This document shows, piece after piece, positions 1-8,211 of a stretch of DNA of 35,731 nucleotides; position 1 is the first letter of the stretch, and each line of letters starts with the position of its first letter. This DNA comes from Dehalococcoidia bacterium (GTDB lineage Bacteria; Chloroflexota; Dehalococcoidia; UBA2979): NCBI GenBank assembly GCA_020845735.1, contig JADLFF010000073.1, forward strand, positions 1-35,731, written 5' to 3'. The position numbers and the translations under genes are program-made. The notes under the pieces were generated by a model. That model was not told the DNA's origin and did not search any database. It saw only the letters and a program-made list of their open reading frames with translations.

Positions 1-1
1 G

Positions 2-100
2 GGCGGGCTCGGAGGATTCGGCGGGGCGAGCGGCCTCGGCGGGTTGGGCGGACTCGGAGGCCTCGGCGGGATGCTCGGAGGGGGCGGCGGCGCCCTCTGA
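2..100 (+). CDS. C-terminal tail of an unidentified Gly-rich protein (partial)
   Basis: Only the last 32 codons and the TGA stop are inside the window. The frame reads as an almost pure Gly/Leu tail built on repeated GGLGG units, with one Phe, one Ser, one Met and two Ala. Such flexible tails occur at the C-terminus of several unrelated bacterial proteins, so the family cannot be named from this fragment. A 129-base gap with a possible promoter separates it from fabD, so it is probably the end of a separate transcription unit. It could be a chance open frame in GC-rich DNA, but the repetitive reading and the clean stop favour a real C-terminus. Confidence 0.45.
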   Translation, partial: GGLGGFGGASGLGGLGGLGGLGGMLGGGGGAL

Positions 101-112
101 CGAGCGAAGCGT

Positions 113-155
113 GTTTAACCAGACTTGAACGCCTGTGCTGAGCATGTTGTTAAAC
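113..155. promoter_or_regulatory. Inverted repeat and possible promoter upstream of fabD
   Basis: GTTTAAC (113-119) and its reverse complement GTTAAAC (149-155) flank a 29-base spacer in the only AT-richer stretch ahead of the fab genes. A TTGAAC hexamer at 125-130 could be a -35 element, with the right arm near the expected -10 position. The arms could be an operator for a lipid-responsive repressor. Seven-base arms are short, so this is tentative. Confidence 0.3.
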
Positions 156-229
156 TGATAGGCGCGAGCGGCGGGCGTCTCTCGGGTGCACGCACCTGAT
201 GCACTCGGGGCCCCCAGAGGAGGCCGTAC

Positions 230-1246
230 GTGGGCAACCAACCCAGCGCTGACCGGGATCACGATACCGATCCGGTAGCGGTGGTATTCCCCGGACAGGG
301 TTCGCAGGCCCCAGGGATGGGGCGGCTGGTCTACCAGCACTCGGCGCGGGCCCGCCAGACCTACGAGGAAGCCAGCGACGTCACCGGGATCGACCTCGTG
401 AAGGTCTGCTTCGAGGGCGACGCGGACGACCTCGCGGAGACGACCTACACCCAGCCGGCGGTCCTCACGACCTCGGTCGCAATGGTCGAGGCGATGCGCG
501 AAAAGCTGTCCGAGACGGGGAAGCGGCTGCGCCCCCGGCTCTTCGGCGGCCACTCGCTCGGTCTGTTCTCGGCCGCCGTGGCCTCCGAGGCACTCACGTT
601 CCGCGATGCGCTGATCGTGGTCGCGGAGCGCGCGCGCCTCATGAGCTCCTTCAACGCCGACCGGCCGGTCGGGATGGCCTCGATCATCGGCCTAGACAGC
701 GCCGCGGTGGCGCAGCTCTGCGAGGAGGCCACGCGCTCCGCGCTCGACCGCGTCGATGTCGCGAACCACAACCTTGACACGCAGACGGTGATCTCGGGTG
801 ACGTGACGGCCCTCGAGCGGGCCATGGAGCGCGCTCGCGAGCTGCAGGCCCGCGTCATTCGCCTCAAGGTGAAGGTGTCCTCGCACACGCCGCTCCACGA
901 GGAGCAGGCGCACGAGTTCGCCCTCCACCTCGACGAGATCCCGCTGGCGGACCCCCTCGAGCCGATCATCTCGAACATCAGCTCGAGGGCGCTCCGCACC
1001 GCCGAGGAGCTCCGCGAGGAGTTCCGCGCGCAGCTCCGCTCCCCGGTGTTCTGGGCGGAGAACGTCCGCGAGATGGCGCGGCAGGGTGTGGACACCTTCG
1101 TCGAGGCGGGGCCCGGCCACGTCCTCGCGCGGATGGTGAAGCGGATCCAGGACTCCCTCACGGCGGTCTCGCTCGACGACGCGACGGAGCCCCCGATTCC
1201 CATCTCGGCGCTGCCAAAGGACCTGTCAGCTGAGGGCTCGCGCTAG
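230..1246 (+). CDS. fabD: Malonyl-CoA:ACP transacylase FabD
   Basis: Transfers malonyl from CoA to acyl carrier protein, supplying the extender unit for type II fatty acid synthesis in the cytoplasm. The 338-residue protein has the GQGSQ oxyanion motif at residues 22-26, the nucleophile elbow GHSLG with Ser109, the AERARLM arginine region near 133, and the catalytic His in SSHTPLH near 218. The GTG start at 230 is chosen because AGAGGAGG at 216-223 lies six bases upstream. The first 14 residues are polar and extra compared with typical FabD. Two ketosynthases follow on the same strand, so a fab operon is likely. No acpP, fabG or fabH is in the window. Identification is secure. Confidence 0.95.
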   Translation: MGNQPSADRDHDTDPVAVVFPGQGSQAPGMGRLVYQHSARARQTYEEASDVTGIDLVKVCFEGDADDLAETTYTQPAVLTTSVAMVEAMREKLSETGKRLRPRLFGGHSLGLFSAAVASEALTFRDALIVVAERARLMSSFNADRPVGMASIIGLDSAAVAQLCEEATRSALDRVDVANHNLDTQTVISGDVTALERAMERARELQARVIRLKVKVSSHTPLHEEQAHEFALHLDEIPLADPLEPIISNISSRALRTAEELREEFRAQLRSPVFWAENVREMARQGVDTFVEAGPGHVLARMVKRIQDSLTAVSLDDATEPPIPISALPKDLSAEGSR

Positions 1247-1270
1247 GCGCTGGCCCTCTCCACCCTCATA

Positions 1271-1304
1271 CTTCGTCAGCAGGACGTGCTTCGTCAGCAG
1301 GACG
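1271..1304 (+). repeat. Perfect tandem duplication, 18-base period, between fabD and the first ketosynthase
   Basis: CTTCGTCAGCAGGACG occurs at 1271-1286 and again at 1289-1304, separated by TG. The duplication fills much of the 87-base gap and ends 29 bases before the ATG at 1334. It is out of context with the coding sequence and looks like a replication-slippage product. Confidence 0.85.
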
Positions 1305-1333
1305 CGCATGGGCGCGCGCGCCGAGGGGTTGTG

Positions 1334-2572
1334 ATGCCTCGAGTGGTGGTCACGGGACTGGGCATGCTCACGCCGCTCGGCAACGATGTCGAGTCGACCT
1401 GGAGCGCCCTCGTCGAGGGCCGCTCGGGGATCGGCACCATCACCTGCTTCGACGCCTCGGCATACGAGCAGGCGATCGGCGGCGAGCTCAAGGACTTCGA
1501 CCCTGAGCAGCACGTCGATGCGAAGCTGCTGAGGCGGATCGACCGCGCGAACGTCCTCGCGATCACCGCGACGCAGCAGGCGGTCGCCGACGCGCGCCTC
1601 GATGTGGCCGCCGAGGATCCGGAGCGGGTGGGCGTCATCCTCGGGACGGGGATGGGCGGCGCCCACCTCATCGTCGAGCAGCAGGACGTGCTCAACGCGA
1701 AGGGGCCGCGGCGCATCTCGCCGTTCCTCGTCACGCAGATGCTGCCGGACACGGCGACCGGCCTCGTCGCGATCGCCCTCGGGGTGCGCGGGCCAAACTT
1801 CGCCGTCACCGCAGCCTGCGCGACGGGCGGCGCAGCCCTCGGCGAGGCGGCCGAGATCATCGCGAGGGGTGACGCCGACGTCATGATCGCCGGCGGCTTC
1901 GAGGCGCCCCTGCGTCCGATCTACTACGCGGGCTTCTCGGCGATGAAGGCGATCGCCTCGCACCCCGACCCGACCAGGGCGGTGCGGCCCTTCGAGGCGA
2001 ATCGCACGGGCTTCGTCGTGGCCGAGGGCGCCGGCGTCATGATCCTCGAGTCGCTCGAACACGCGCAGGCCCGAGGCGCAACGATCCATGGCGAGTGGCG
2101 CGCGGCCGGCTCGGCGAACGACGCCTTCGACATGGCCGCCCCCGAGGACGACGGCGCCGGCATCATCTCCGCGATGCGGCGCGCCCTCGCGCGCTCCGGC
2201 CTCGAGCCCGCGGACATCGACTACATCAACGCGCACGGGCCCGGCACGCCGGTCGGCGATCGCATCGAGTCGCGCGCGATCCGCCGCTTCTTTGGCGAGC
2301 ACGCCGATGCCCTCATGGTGTCGTCCACCAAGTCGATGCACGGGCACATGATGGGGGCCGCCGGCGCCGTCGAGGCGATCGTCGCGCTCCTCGCCTGCCA
2401 GCGCGGCGTCGTGCCCCCCACGATCAACTACGACGAGCCAGACCCCGAGTGTGACCTCGACTTTGTGCCGAACGTCGCGCGCTCCGTGCCCGTCCGCCGC
2501 GCGATGAGCACGTCGGTCGGCCTCGGTGGGCACAACTCCGCCATCATCTTCGAACGCTGGGAGTCAGCATGA
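1334..2572 (+). CDS. fabF: Beta-ketoacyl-ACP synthase, FabF family (first copy)
   Basis: Thiolase-fold ketosynthase that condenses an acyl chain with malonyl-ACP. The 412-residue protein carries the Cys-His-His triad: Cys162 in TAACATGG, His301 in NAHGPGTP, and His338 in KSMHGHMMGAAG, with Lys333. The C-terminal GGHNS loop is at 399-403. The ATG at 1334 is chosen because the protein then begins MPRVVVTGLG as in the family, with GAGGGG at 1323-1328 five bases upstream; a longer frame from 1286 only adds low-quality residues from the tandem repeat. Two motif positions differ from typical FabF: NAHGTST reads NAHGPGT, and KSMTGH reads KSMHGH. Its stop overlaps the next start as ATGA, so the two ketosynthases are translationally coupled. 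It may have a different chain-length or branched-substrate preference from its partner. Confidence 0.9.
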   Translation: MPRVVVTGLGMLTPLGNDVESTWSALVEGRSGIGTITCFDASAYEQAIGGELKDFDPEQHVDAKLLRRIDRANVLAITATQQAVADARLDVAAEDPERVGVILGTGMGGAHLIVEQQDVLNAKGPRRISPFLVTQMLPDTATGLVAIALGVRGPNFAVTAACATGGAALGEAAEIIARGDADVMIAGGFEAPLRPIYYAGFSAMKAIASHPDPTRAVRPFEANRTGFVVAEGAGVMILESLEHAQARGATIHGEWRAAGSANDAFDMAAPEDDGAGIISAMRRALARSGLEPADIDYINAHGPGTPVGDRIESRAIRRFFGEHADALMVSSTKSMHGHMMGAAGAVEAIVALLACQRGVVPPTINYDEPDPECDLDFVPNVARSVPVRRAMSTSVGLGGHNSAIIFERWESA

Positions 2573-3840
2573 CCTCGATCACTCCGCCCCACACCGGGTT
2601 CCCGCGACGCGTGGTCGTCACGGGCGTCGGGATGATGACGCCGGTGGGCGTCGGCCGTGACGAGTCGTGGCGCGCGCTCCTCGCCGGCGAGAACGGGATC
2701 ACGGGCGTCACGCTCTGCGATGCCCACGACATCGCCTCGAGGGTGGTGGGCGAGGTGAAGCAGTTCGACGCCCTCAACTACGTCGACCGCAAGGAGGCGA
2801 GGCGCATGGACCGCTTCACCCACCTCGCGATCGCCGCCTCGCAGGAGGCGCTCGACCAGTCGGGCCTCGATGTCACCGCCGCCGCCGAGGAGATCGGCGC
2901 CATGATCGGGTGCGGCATCGGCGGCCTCGCCTGGCTCGACGAGGGCTACAAGACGCTCTTCGACAAGGGGCCGGATCGCGTGTCGCCGTTCCTCGTGCCC
3001 GCGTTCATCCCGGACATGGCGGCGGGCCAGGTCTCGATTCGCTTCGGCCTCCGCGGGCCGAACTACAACACGATCTCGGCCTGTGCCTCCGGCGCCGACG
3101 CCGTGGGCACGGCCTTCGAGGTGATTCGTCGCGGCGATGCGGTCGCGATGTTCGCCGGCGGCGCCGAGGCGCCCATCACCCGCATGGGTCTCGCGGCCTT
3201 CCACGCGGCGCGCGCGGTCTCGACGGACCGCAACGACGACCCCGAGCACGCCTCGCGGCCGTTCGACCTCGAGCGGGACGGGTTCGTGCTCGCGGAGGGC
3301 GCCGCGACGCTGATCCTCGAGGACCTCGAGTTCGCCCTCGCACGGGGCGCCACGCCGATCGCCGAGATGGTGTCGTACGGCCAGTCCGCCGACGCCTTCC
3401 ACATCACTCAGCCGTCCGAGAATGGTGAGGGTGCCGCCCGCGCGATGAACGTCGCGCTGCGCAAGGCGGGGCTCGCGGCCAGCGACATCGACTACATCAA
3501 CGCGCACGGCACGAGCACACCGCTCAACGACAAGTTCGAGACGCTCTCGATCAAGCGCGTCTTCGGCGAGTCGGCGGCCTCCATCCCGATCTCGTCCACG
3601 AAGTCGATGACCGGCCACACCCTCGGGGCGGCGGGCGGCATCGAGGCGGCGGTCGCCGTCCTCACCCTGCGCGACCAGCGCATCCACCCGACGCGCAACC
3701 TCGTGGTGCCGGACCCCGACTGCGACCTCGACTACGTGCCCGGCACGGCCCGCGACGCCGAGTTGCGTTACGTCATGTCGAATTCGCTCGGGTTCGGCGG
3801 GCACAACTCGAGCCTGATCTTCAAGCGCTGGGAGGGCTAG
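2569..3840 (+). CDS. fabF: Beta-ketoacyl-ACP synthase II FabF (second copy)
   Basis: Elongating condensing enzyme of fatty acid synthesis. The 423-residue protein has canonical FabF motifs: Cys172 in ISACASGAD, His313 in NAHGTSTP, Lys345 and His350 in KSMTGHTLGAAGG, and GFGGHNSS near the C-terminus. A polar extension of about 12 residues precedes RRVVVTGVG. The ATG overlaps the TGA of the upstream ketosynthase by four bases. The two copies are clearly paralogous but well diverged. With FabD upstream this is a coupled malonyl-loading and condensation module. The conventional motifs make this copy the likely housekeeping KAS II. Confidence 0.93.
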   Translation: MTSITPPHTGFPRRVVVTGVGMMTPVGVGRDESWRALLAGENGITGVTLCDAHDIASRVVGEVKQFDALNYVDRKEARRMDRFTHLAIAASQEALDQSGLDVTAAAEEIGAMIGCGIGGLAWLDEGYKTLFDKGPDRVSPFLVPAFIPDMAAGQVSIRFGLRGPNYNTISACASGADAVGTAFEVIRRGDAVAMFAGGAEAPITRMGLAAFHAARAVSTDRNDDPEHASRPFDLERDGFVLAEGAATLILEDLEFALARGATPIAEMVSYGQSADAFHITQPSENGEGAARAMNVALRKAGLAASDIDYINAHGTSTPLNDKFETLSIKRVFGESAASIPISSTKSMTGHTLGAAGGIEAAVAVLTLRDQRIHPTRNLVVPDPDCDLDYVPGTARDAELRYVMSNSLGFGGHNSSLIFKRWEG

Positions 3841-3907
3841 CCCGCCTCAGCAGTCACGCAACGCAGCAGCTATCCTGCCTCTACTCCCCACCCGTCGAGG
3901 GTGACAC

Positions 3908-5632
3908 GTGACCGTTCAGTTGCATGGTCTGATCGCTGAGCCGGCCCGCATCGAGGCGGGGTCCGGCGGTCGTCGCTGGCGCATCCGCGAGCAGCCCGAC
4001 CTCGCCGTCTTCGCCGGCGCGGCCTGGCCGCCGCTCGTCTCGACGCTGCTCTGGCATCGCGAGGCACGCACCGTCGAGGACGGCGTCGACTACCTCGGCG
4101 ACCCGCACGAGCTGCTCGACCCGGCGCTCATGCCCGACCTCCACGTCGCGGTGGACCGCCTCGCGAAGGCGTGCCTCGGCCGCGAGGTCGTAGCGGTCCT
4201 CGGTGACTACGACGTCGACGGAGTCACGTCGACGACCATCCTCGTCGAGGGGTTGAGCCAGCTCGGCGCGCGGCCCCTGTCGTACCTCCCCCACCGCTTC
4301 ACCGAGGGCTATGGACCCAACGCGAACGCGGTGCGCTTCCTGCACGGACAGGGGGCCACGGTCCTCGTCACGGCCGACTGCGGCACCTCGGCGGTCGCCG
4401 AGGTGGCCCTCGCCAACGAGCTGGGCATGGACGTGCTCATCCTCGATCACCACACGGTGCCCGAGGAGCTCCCGGACGCGCTCGCCCTCGTCAACCCGAA
4501 GCTCACCCACTCCGAGTACGGCTCGGAGCCCGCCGCGTGCGGCGTCGCCTACAAGGTGATCCACGACCTGTTCGACCGCCTCGGCGTCCCGTACGACCCC
4601 TCCGAGCACCGCGCGCTGGTCGCCCTCGGCACGATCTGCGACCTCGCGCCGCTGGTCAGCGAGAACCGTGACCTGGTGCGCATCGGCCTCGAGGCTCTCG
4701 CGCGCTCGAGGCGGCTCGGGCTGCAGGCGCTGGCCGCCGAGGCGCGCGTCAACCTCGAGGAGGTGGACCCGGACATGTGCGGCTGGGCGCTCGGCCCGAG
4801 GCTGAACGCGGCCGGACGCATGGACCACGCCCAGCACGCCCTCGAGCTGCTGCTCACCACCGATGAGTGGCAGGCCAAGCAGCTCGCGATGAAGCTCGAG
4901 GAGCTGAACCGCCAGCGCCGCGAGGAAACCCAGCTCGCGTTCCAGCGGGCCGCCGAGCTCCTCGGTCCCGAGGGCGGTCGTGGCCCCCTCGTAGTGGTCG
5001 CCGACGAGGCGATCTCGTCGGGCATCGTGGGGCTCGTCGCCTCACGCCTCGTCGAGCAGTACCACCGCCCCTCGATCGTCATGCAGCTCGCGGATGGCGA
5101 GGGGCGCGCGTCCTGCCGCTCGATCCCCGACTTCGACATCACGGCGCTGCTCCGACGCCACCCGGACCTCTTCAAGCGCTTCGGCGGGCACCGCGCCGCG
5201 GCGGGCTTCACGATCGACGCCGCACGCCTCGAGGAGTTGCGCGACCGCCTCACCGAGGACGCAGGCACCTGCCTCGACGTCACGGCCCTCGCCCCCACCA
5301 TCGAGATCGACACGGAACTGCCGCTGCACCTCGTCAACGGCGACCTGCTGCGCTGGCTCGGTCGCCTCGGACCGCACGGGCAGTCCAACCCGAGCCCCAC
5401 GTTCCTCTCGAGGAGCGTCGAGATTCGTCGGTCGCGCGCGGTCGGGAAGGACGGTAGCCACCTGCAGTTCCAGCTCAAGGAAGGCCGGGTGACCTGGAGC
5501 GCGATCTCGTTCCGCAACGCCGAGTTCGCGGTGCCCGACGGTGAACGCGCGGACATCGTGTACACGTTCCGCCGCGACAACCTGCGCGGCACCCTGCAAC
5601 TCGAGGTGCTCGACCTCCGACCCGCGCGCTGA
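3908..5632 (+). CDS. recJ: Single-stranded-DNA-specific exonuclease RecJ
   Basis: 5'-3' single-strand DNA exonuclease of the DHH superfamily, acting in recombination and repair. The 574-residue protein shows the full motif set: GDYDVDG at 99-105, TADCG near 155, DHH at 180-182, GTICDLAPL at 241-249 and GPRLNAAGRM at 296-305. The DHHA1 domain has SSGIVGLVASR near 370 and the GGHRAAAGF loop at 426-434. The C-terminal 120 residues form the OB-fold region. Length is normal for RecJ. The GTG start has GAGG at 3897-3900 seven bases upstream. A 67-base gap separates it from fabF, so it probably has its own promoter, though the elements are not obvious. Confidence 0.95.
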   Translation: MTVQLHGLIAEPARIEAGSGGRRWRIREQPDLAVFAGAAWPPLVSTLLWHREARTVEDGVDYLGDPHELLDPALMPDLHVAVDRLAKACLGREVVAVLGDYDVDGVTSTTILVEGLSQLGARPLSYLPHRFTEGYGPNANAVRFLHGQGATVLVTADCGTSAVAEVALANELGMDVLILDHHTVPEELPDALALVNPKLTHSEYGSEPAACGVAYKVIHDLFDRLGVPYDPSEHRALVALGTICDLAPLVSENRDLVRIGLEALARSRRLGLQALAAEARVNLEEVDPDMCGWALGPRLNAAGRMDHAQHALELLLTTDEWQAKQLAMKLEELNRQRREETQLAFQRAAELLGPEGGRGPLVVVADEAISSGIVGLVASRLVEQYHRPSIVMQLADGEGRASCRSIPDFDITALLRRHPDLFKRFGGHRAAAGFTIDAARLEELRDRLTEDAGTCLDVTALAPTIEIDTELPLHLVNGDLLRWLGRLGPHGQSNPSPTFLSRSVEIRRSRAVGKDGSHLQFQLKEGRVTWSAISFRNAEFAVPDGERADIVYTFRRDNLRGTLQLEVLDLRPAR

Positions 5633-5635
5633 CCA

Positions 5636-5649
5636 GTGCCTTCCGGCAC
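5636..5649 (+). terminator. Weak hairpin after recJ
   Basis: GTGCC-TTCC-GGCAC forms a five-base-pair stem with a four-base loop, starting three bases after the recJ stop. There is no T-run, so it could be a weak pause or termination signal, or chance. Confidence 0.25.
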
Positions 5650-5718
5650 CCCTCGTGACAGGCCGATGGGACTTGCTCCGGGCAGTACCATCGGTTCATT
5701 ACGAAAGGGGTAGTCGCC

Positions 5719-7764
5719 TTGAGAGCCTACACATCGCAGCAGCTTCGCAACGTCGTCCTCATGGGACACAGCGGTGCGGGGAAGACCGCGCTGGCCGAGG
5801 CCATGCTGTTCGCTTCAGGCGCGACCTCCCGCATGGGCCGAGTGGAGGACCACAACACGGTCTCCGACTTCGACGAGCAGGAGCACGCCCAGTCGCACTC
5901 GGTCTCGACGAGCACCCTGCCGATCGAGTGGTCCGACGTGCGCGTCAATCTCCTCGACACGCCGGGGTACCCGGACTTCCTCGGCGAGGTGGTGGCAGGA
6001 GTCACCGCGGCCGACGCCGCGCTGATCGCGGTCGATGCCGCGGGCGGCGTACAGGCCGGCACGGAAACAGCCTGGGAACTGGCCTCCGAGGCAGGCCTGC
6101 CGCGACTCTTCCTCGTCACCCGGCTCGACCGCGAGAACACGAGCTTCCAGGATGTCCTCGAGGCGCTGCGCGCACGGTTCGGCAACCGCGTGGTGCCCCT
6201 CGCGATCCCCGTGGGGAGCGCGCACGACATCTCAGGCACGATCGACCTCCTGTCCGGGGAGCTCCGAGGCAAGGACGGCTCCTCCGGTGCAGCCTCGCCG
6301 GACCTCGCGAGCGCAGTCTCCGCGGCGCGCGACACCCTCGCCGAGTCGGTCGCCGAGACCGACGATGCCCTCCTCAACAAGTACCTCGAGGGCGAGGCGA
6401 TCTCCGACGACGAGCTCGCACAGGCCCTCCACGATGCCTTCGCTCGAGGTGAAGTCGCGCCCGTGCTGCCCGTCGCCGCGCTCAGCATGGTCGGCGTGCG
6501 CCCGCTCCTCGATGACATCGCGCGCATCTTCCCCGCGCCCGTCGGCCGCGAGCTGGCCCTCGAGGGGGGCAAGGTCGCGCTCTGCGAGGGCAACATGCCC
6601 CTCGTCGTCCGCGTCTTCAAGACCACCGCCGACCCCTTCGTCGGGCGGCTCACCTACATGAAGGTGCTCTCCGGCACCCTCACCGCCGATGCGCACCCGC
6701 ACAACGTGCAGCACAACGTCGCCGAACGCCTCGGGCACCTGTACCTGCAGCGCGGCAAAGAGCAGATCGAGGTGCCCCAGCTCGTCGCGGGCGACATCGG
6801 CGTCGCCGCGAAGCTGCAGGCCACCCTCACCGGCGACACCCTCGTCACGAGTCCGGCCCAGGCCGTGAAGGCGCTGCCGCTCCCCTTCCCGAGCCCGACC
6901 TACCGCTCAGCCATCCACCCACGAGGCAAGGCGGACGTCGACAAGCTGTCGAGCGCCCTCGCGCGCCTCATGGAGCAGGACCCCACCATTCGAGTCGAGC
7001 GCGACCCGGACACCGCCGAGCTCATCCTCACGACCGTCGGCGAGGCGCAGGCTCACGTCGTCGCCGCACGCCTCGAGAAGAACTACGGCGTGGGCGTCGA
7101 CATCACGGTCCCGCGCGTCCCCTACCGGGAGACGGTCACCACCGCCGCCAAGTCCGAGTTCAAGCATAAGAAGCAGACCGGCGGCCACGGCCAGTACGGC
7201 CACGTCGTCATCGAGATCGAGCCGGCCGCTCGCGGCACGGGCTTCCAGTTCGCCGACAGGGTGGTCGGGGGCACGGTTCCGAAGAACTTCATCCCCGCCG
7301 TCGAGAAGGGGGTCGTCGAGAACCTGCCCACGGGCCCGCTCTCGAAGTCGCCGATCGTCGATCTGCGCGTGACGCTCCTCGATGGGTCCTACCACGCCGT
7401 CGACTCCTCGGAGATGGCGTTCAAGATCGCGGCCGCCCAGGCGCTGCACCAGGGCGTCCTCAGCGCGCGGCCGGTCCTCCTCGAGCCGGTGATGAAGCTC
7501 CACATCCGCGTGCCGAGCAGCTACGTCGGCGATGTGATGAACGACCTCAGCGGCCGCCGCGGTCACGTCCACGGCGTGAACCCGATGGGTGACGTGAGCG
7601 AGATCGACGCCGAGGCGCCACTCGCCGAGGTCCAGCGCTACGCCACCGACCTCCGCGCGATCAGCCACGGACGCGGACGCTTCTCCATCGAGTTCGACCG
7701 CTACGTCGAGACGCCGCCGAACGTCCAGGACCAGGTGCTGAAGTCGCTGGCGGCCATCCAGTAG
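5719..7764 (+). CDS. Elongation factor G-like translational GTPase (EF-G2 type)
   Basis: The 681-residue protein has the EF-G domain order: GTPase domain with G1 GHSGAGKT at 16-23 and G3 DTPG at 80-83, beta-barrel domain II near 290-370, then domains III to V. Domain IV begins with the diagnostic KQTGGHGQYGHV segment near 488, and the C-terminus has GRGRFSIEFDRY. The G4 motif, normally NKxD, reads TRLD at 134-137, changing the residues that normally read the guanine base. Altered G4 motifs are familiar in the EF-G2 side branch, whose role is not the canonical translocase. The TTG start at 5719 is supported by AAAGGGG at 5704-5710. The main EF-G would be expected elsewhere with the ribosomal proteins. 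Confidence 0.9.
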   Translation: MRAYTSQQLRNVVLMGHSGAGKTALAEAMLFASGATSRMGRVEDHNTVSDFDEQEHAQSHSVSTSTLPIEWSDVRVNLLDTPGYPDFLGEVVAGVTAADAALIAVDAAGGVQAGTETAWELASEAGLPRLFLVTRLDRENTSFQDVLEALRARFGNRVVPLAIPVGSAHDISGTIDLLSGELRGKDGSSGAASPDLASAVSAARDTLAESVAETDDALLNKYLEGEAISDDELAQALHDAFARGEVAPVLPVAALSMVGVRPLLDDIARIFPAPVGRELALEGGKVALCEGNMPLVVRVFKTTADPFVGRLTYMKVLSGTLTADAHPHNVQHNVAERLGHLYLQRGKEQIEVPQLVAGDIGVAAKLQATLTGDTLVTSPAQAVKALPLPFPSPTYRSAIHPRGKADVDKLSSALARLMEQDPTIRVERDPDTAELILTTVGEAQAHVVAARLEKNYGVGVDITVPRVPYRETVTTAAKSEFKHKKQTGGHGQYGHVVIEIEPAARGTGFQFADRVVGGTVPKNFIPAVEKGVVENLPTGPLSKSPIVDLRVTLLDGSYHAVDSSEMAFKIAAAQALHQGVLSARPVLLEPVMKLHIRVPSSYVGDVMNDLSGRRGHVHGVNPMGDVSEIDAEAPLAEVQRYATDLRAISHGRGRFSIEFDRYVETPPNVQDQVLKSLAAIQ

Positions 7765-7800
7765 CGAGCGGCAAGGCACGCGCGCCCGTAGGATCGAGGC

Positions 7801-8211
7801 ATGCGTGAGGGCATGACCTACGGGCGCGCGCTCCGGCTCCTGCTTGCCGGCTTCTTCCTCGGGCGGTGCCCGGCCTGCGGGCGCGCCTCGATGTTCCGCA
7901 GCGCCTTCGAGCTGCACGACCGCTGCCCCGAGTGCGGCGCGCGGCACTCCATGGAGGAGGGCGCCTGGCTCGGCGCGGTCGCGATCGGGTACGGGATCGC
8001 TGCCCTCTTCGCGTTCGTCCTCACGCTCATCGAGTTGAACGCCCACCCCATCGCTCGCGCCGGCCTCGATCCGACGTGGACCATCGCCGCCGTGAGCGTG
8101 CCCGTAACCATCCTCGGGTACCGGCCCGCGAAGGGCCTCTGGTTCACCCTCCTCTACCTCTACGGCCTCGGGGGTGACCAGGACGAGCCACGCCAGCCTA
8201 CCGAGGCGTGA
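7801..8211 (+). CDS. DUF983 zinc-ribbon membrane protein
   Basis: This 136-residue protein fits the DUF983 family. Two CxxC knuckles (Cys23/Cys26 in GRCPACG and Cys42/Cys45 in RCPECG) should bind one zinc. Two hydrophobic segments follow, at about 55-77 and 90-112, and the tail is charged. The family's function is unknown; members are inner-membrane proteins. The ATG at 7801 has AGGA seven bases upstream; a second in-frame ATG at 7813 is a weaker choice. The last 14 bases overlap the 3' end of the convergent lipoprotein gene. Confidence 0.8.
   Translation: MREGMTYGRALRLLLAGFFLGRCPACGRASMFRSAFELHDRCPECGARHSMEEGAWLGAVAIGYGIAALFAFVLTLIELNAHPIARAGLDPTWTIAAVSVPVTILGYRPAKGLWFTLLYLYGLGGDQDEPRQPTEA

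Noticed and set aside
1226..2533. 435-codon minus-strand frame opposite the first ketosynthase
   Set aside because: Arg/His/Asp-rich composition with no motif; mirror reading of a clear FabF gene.
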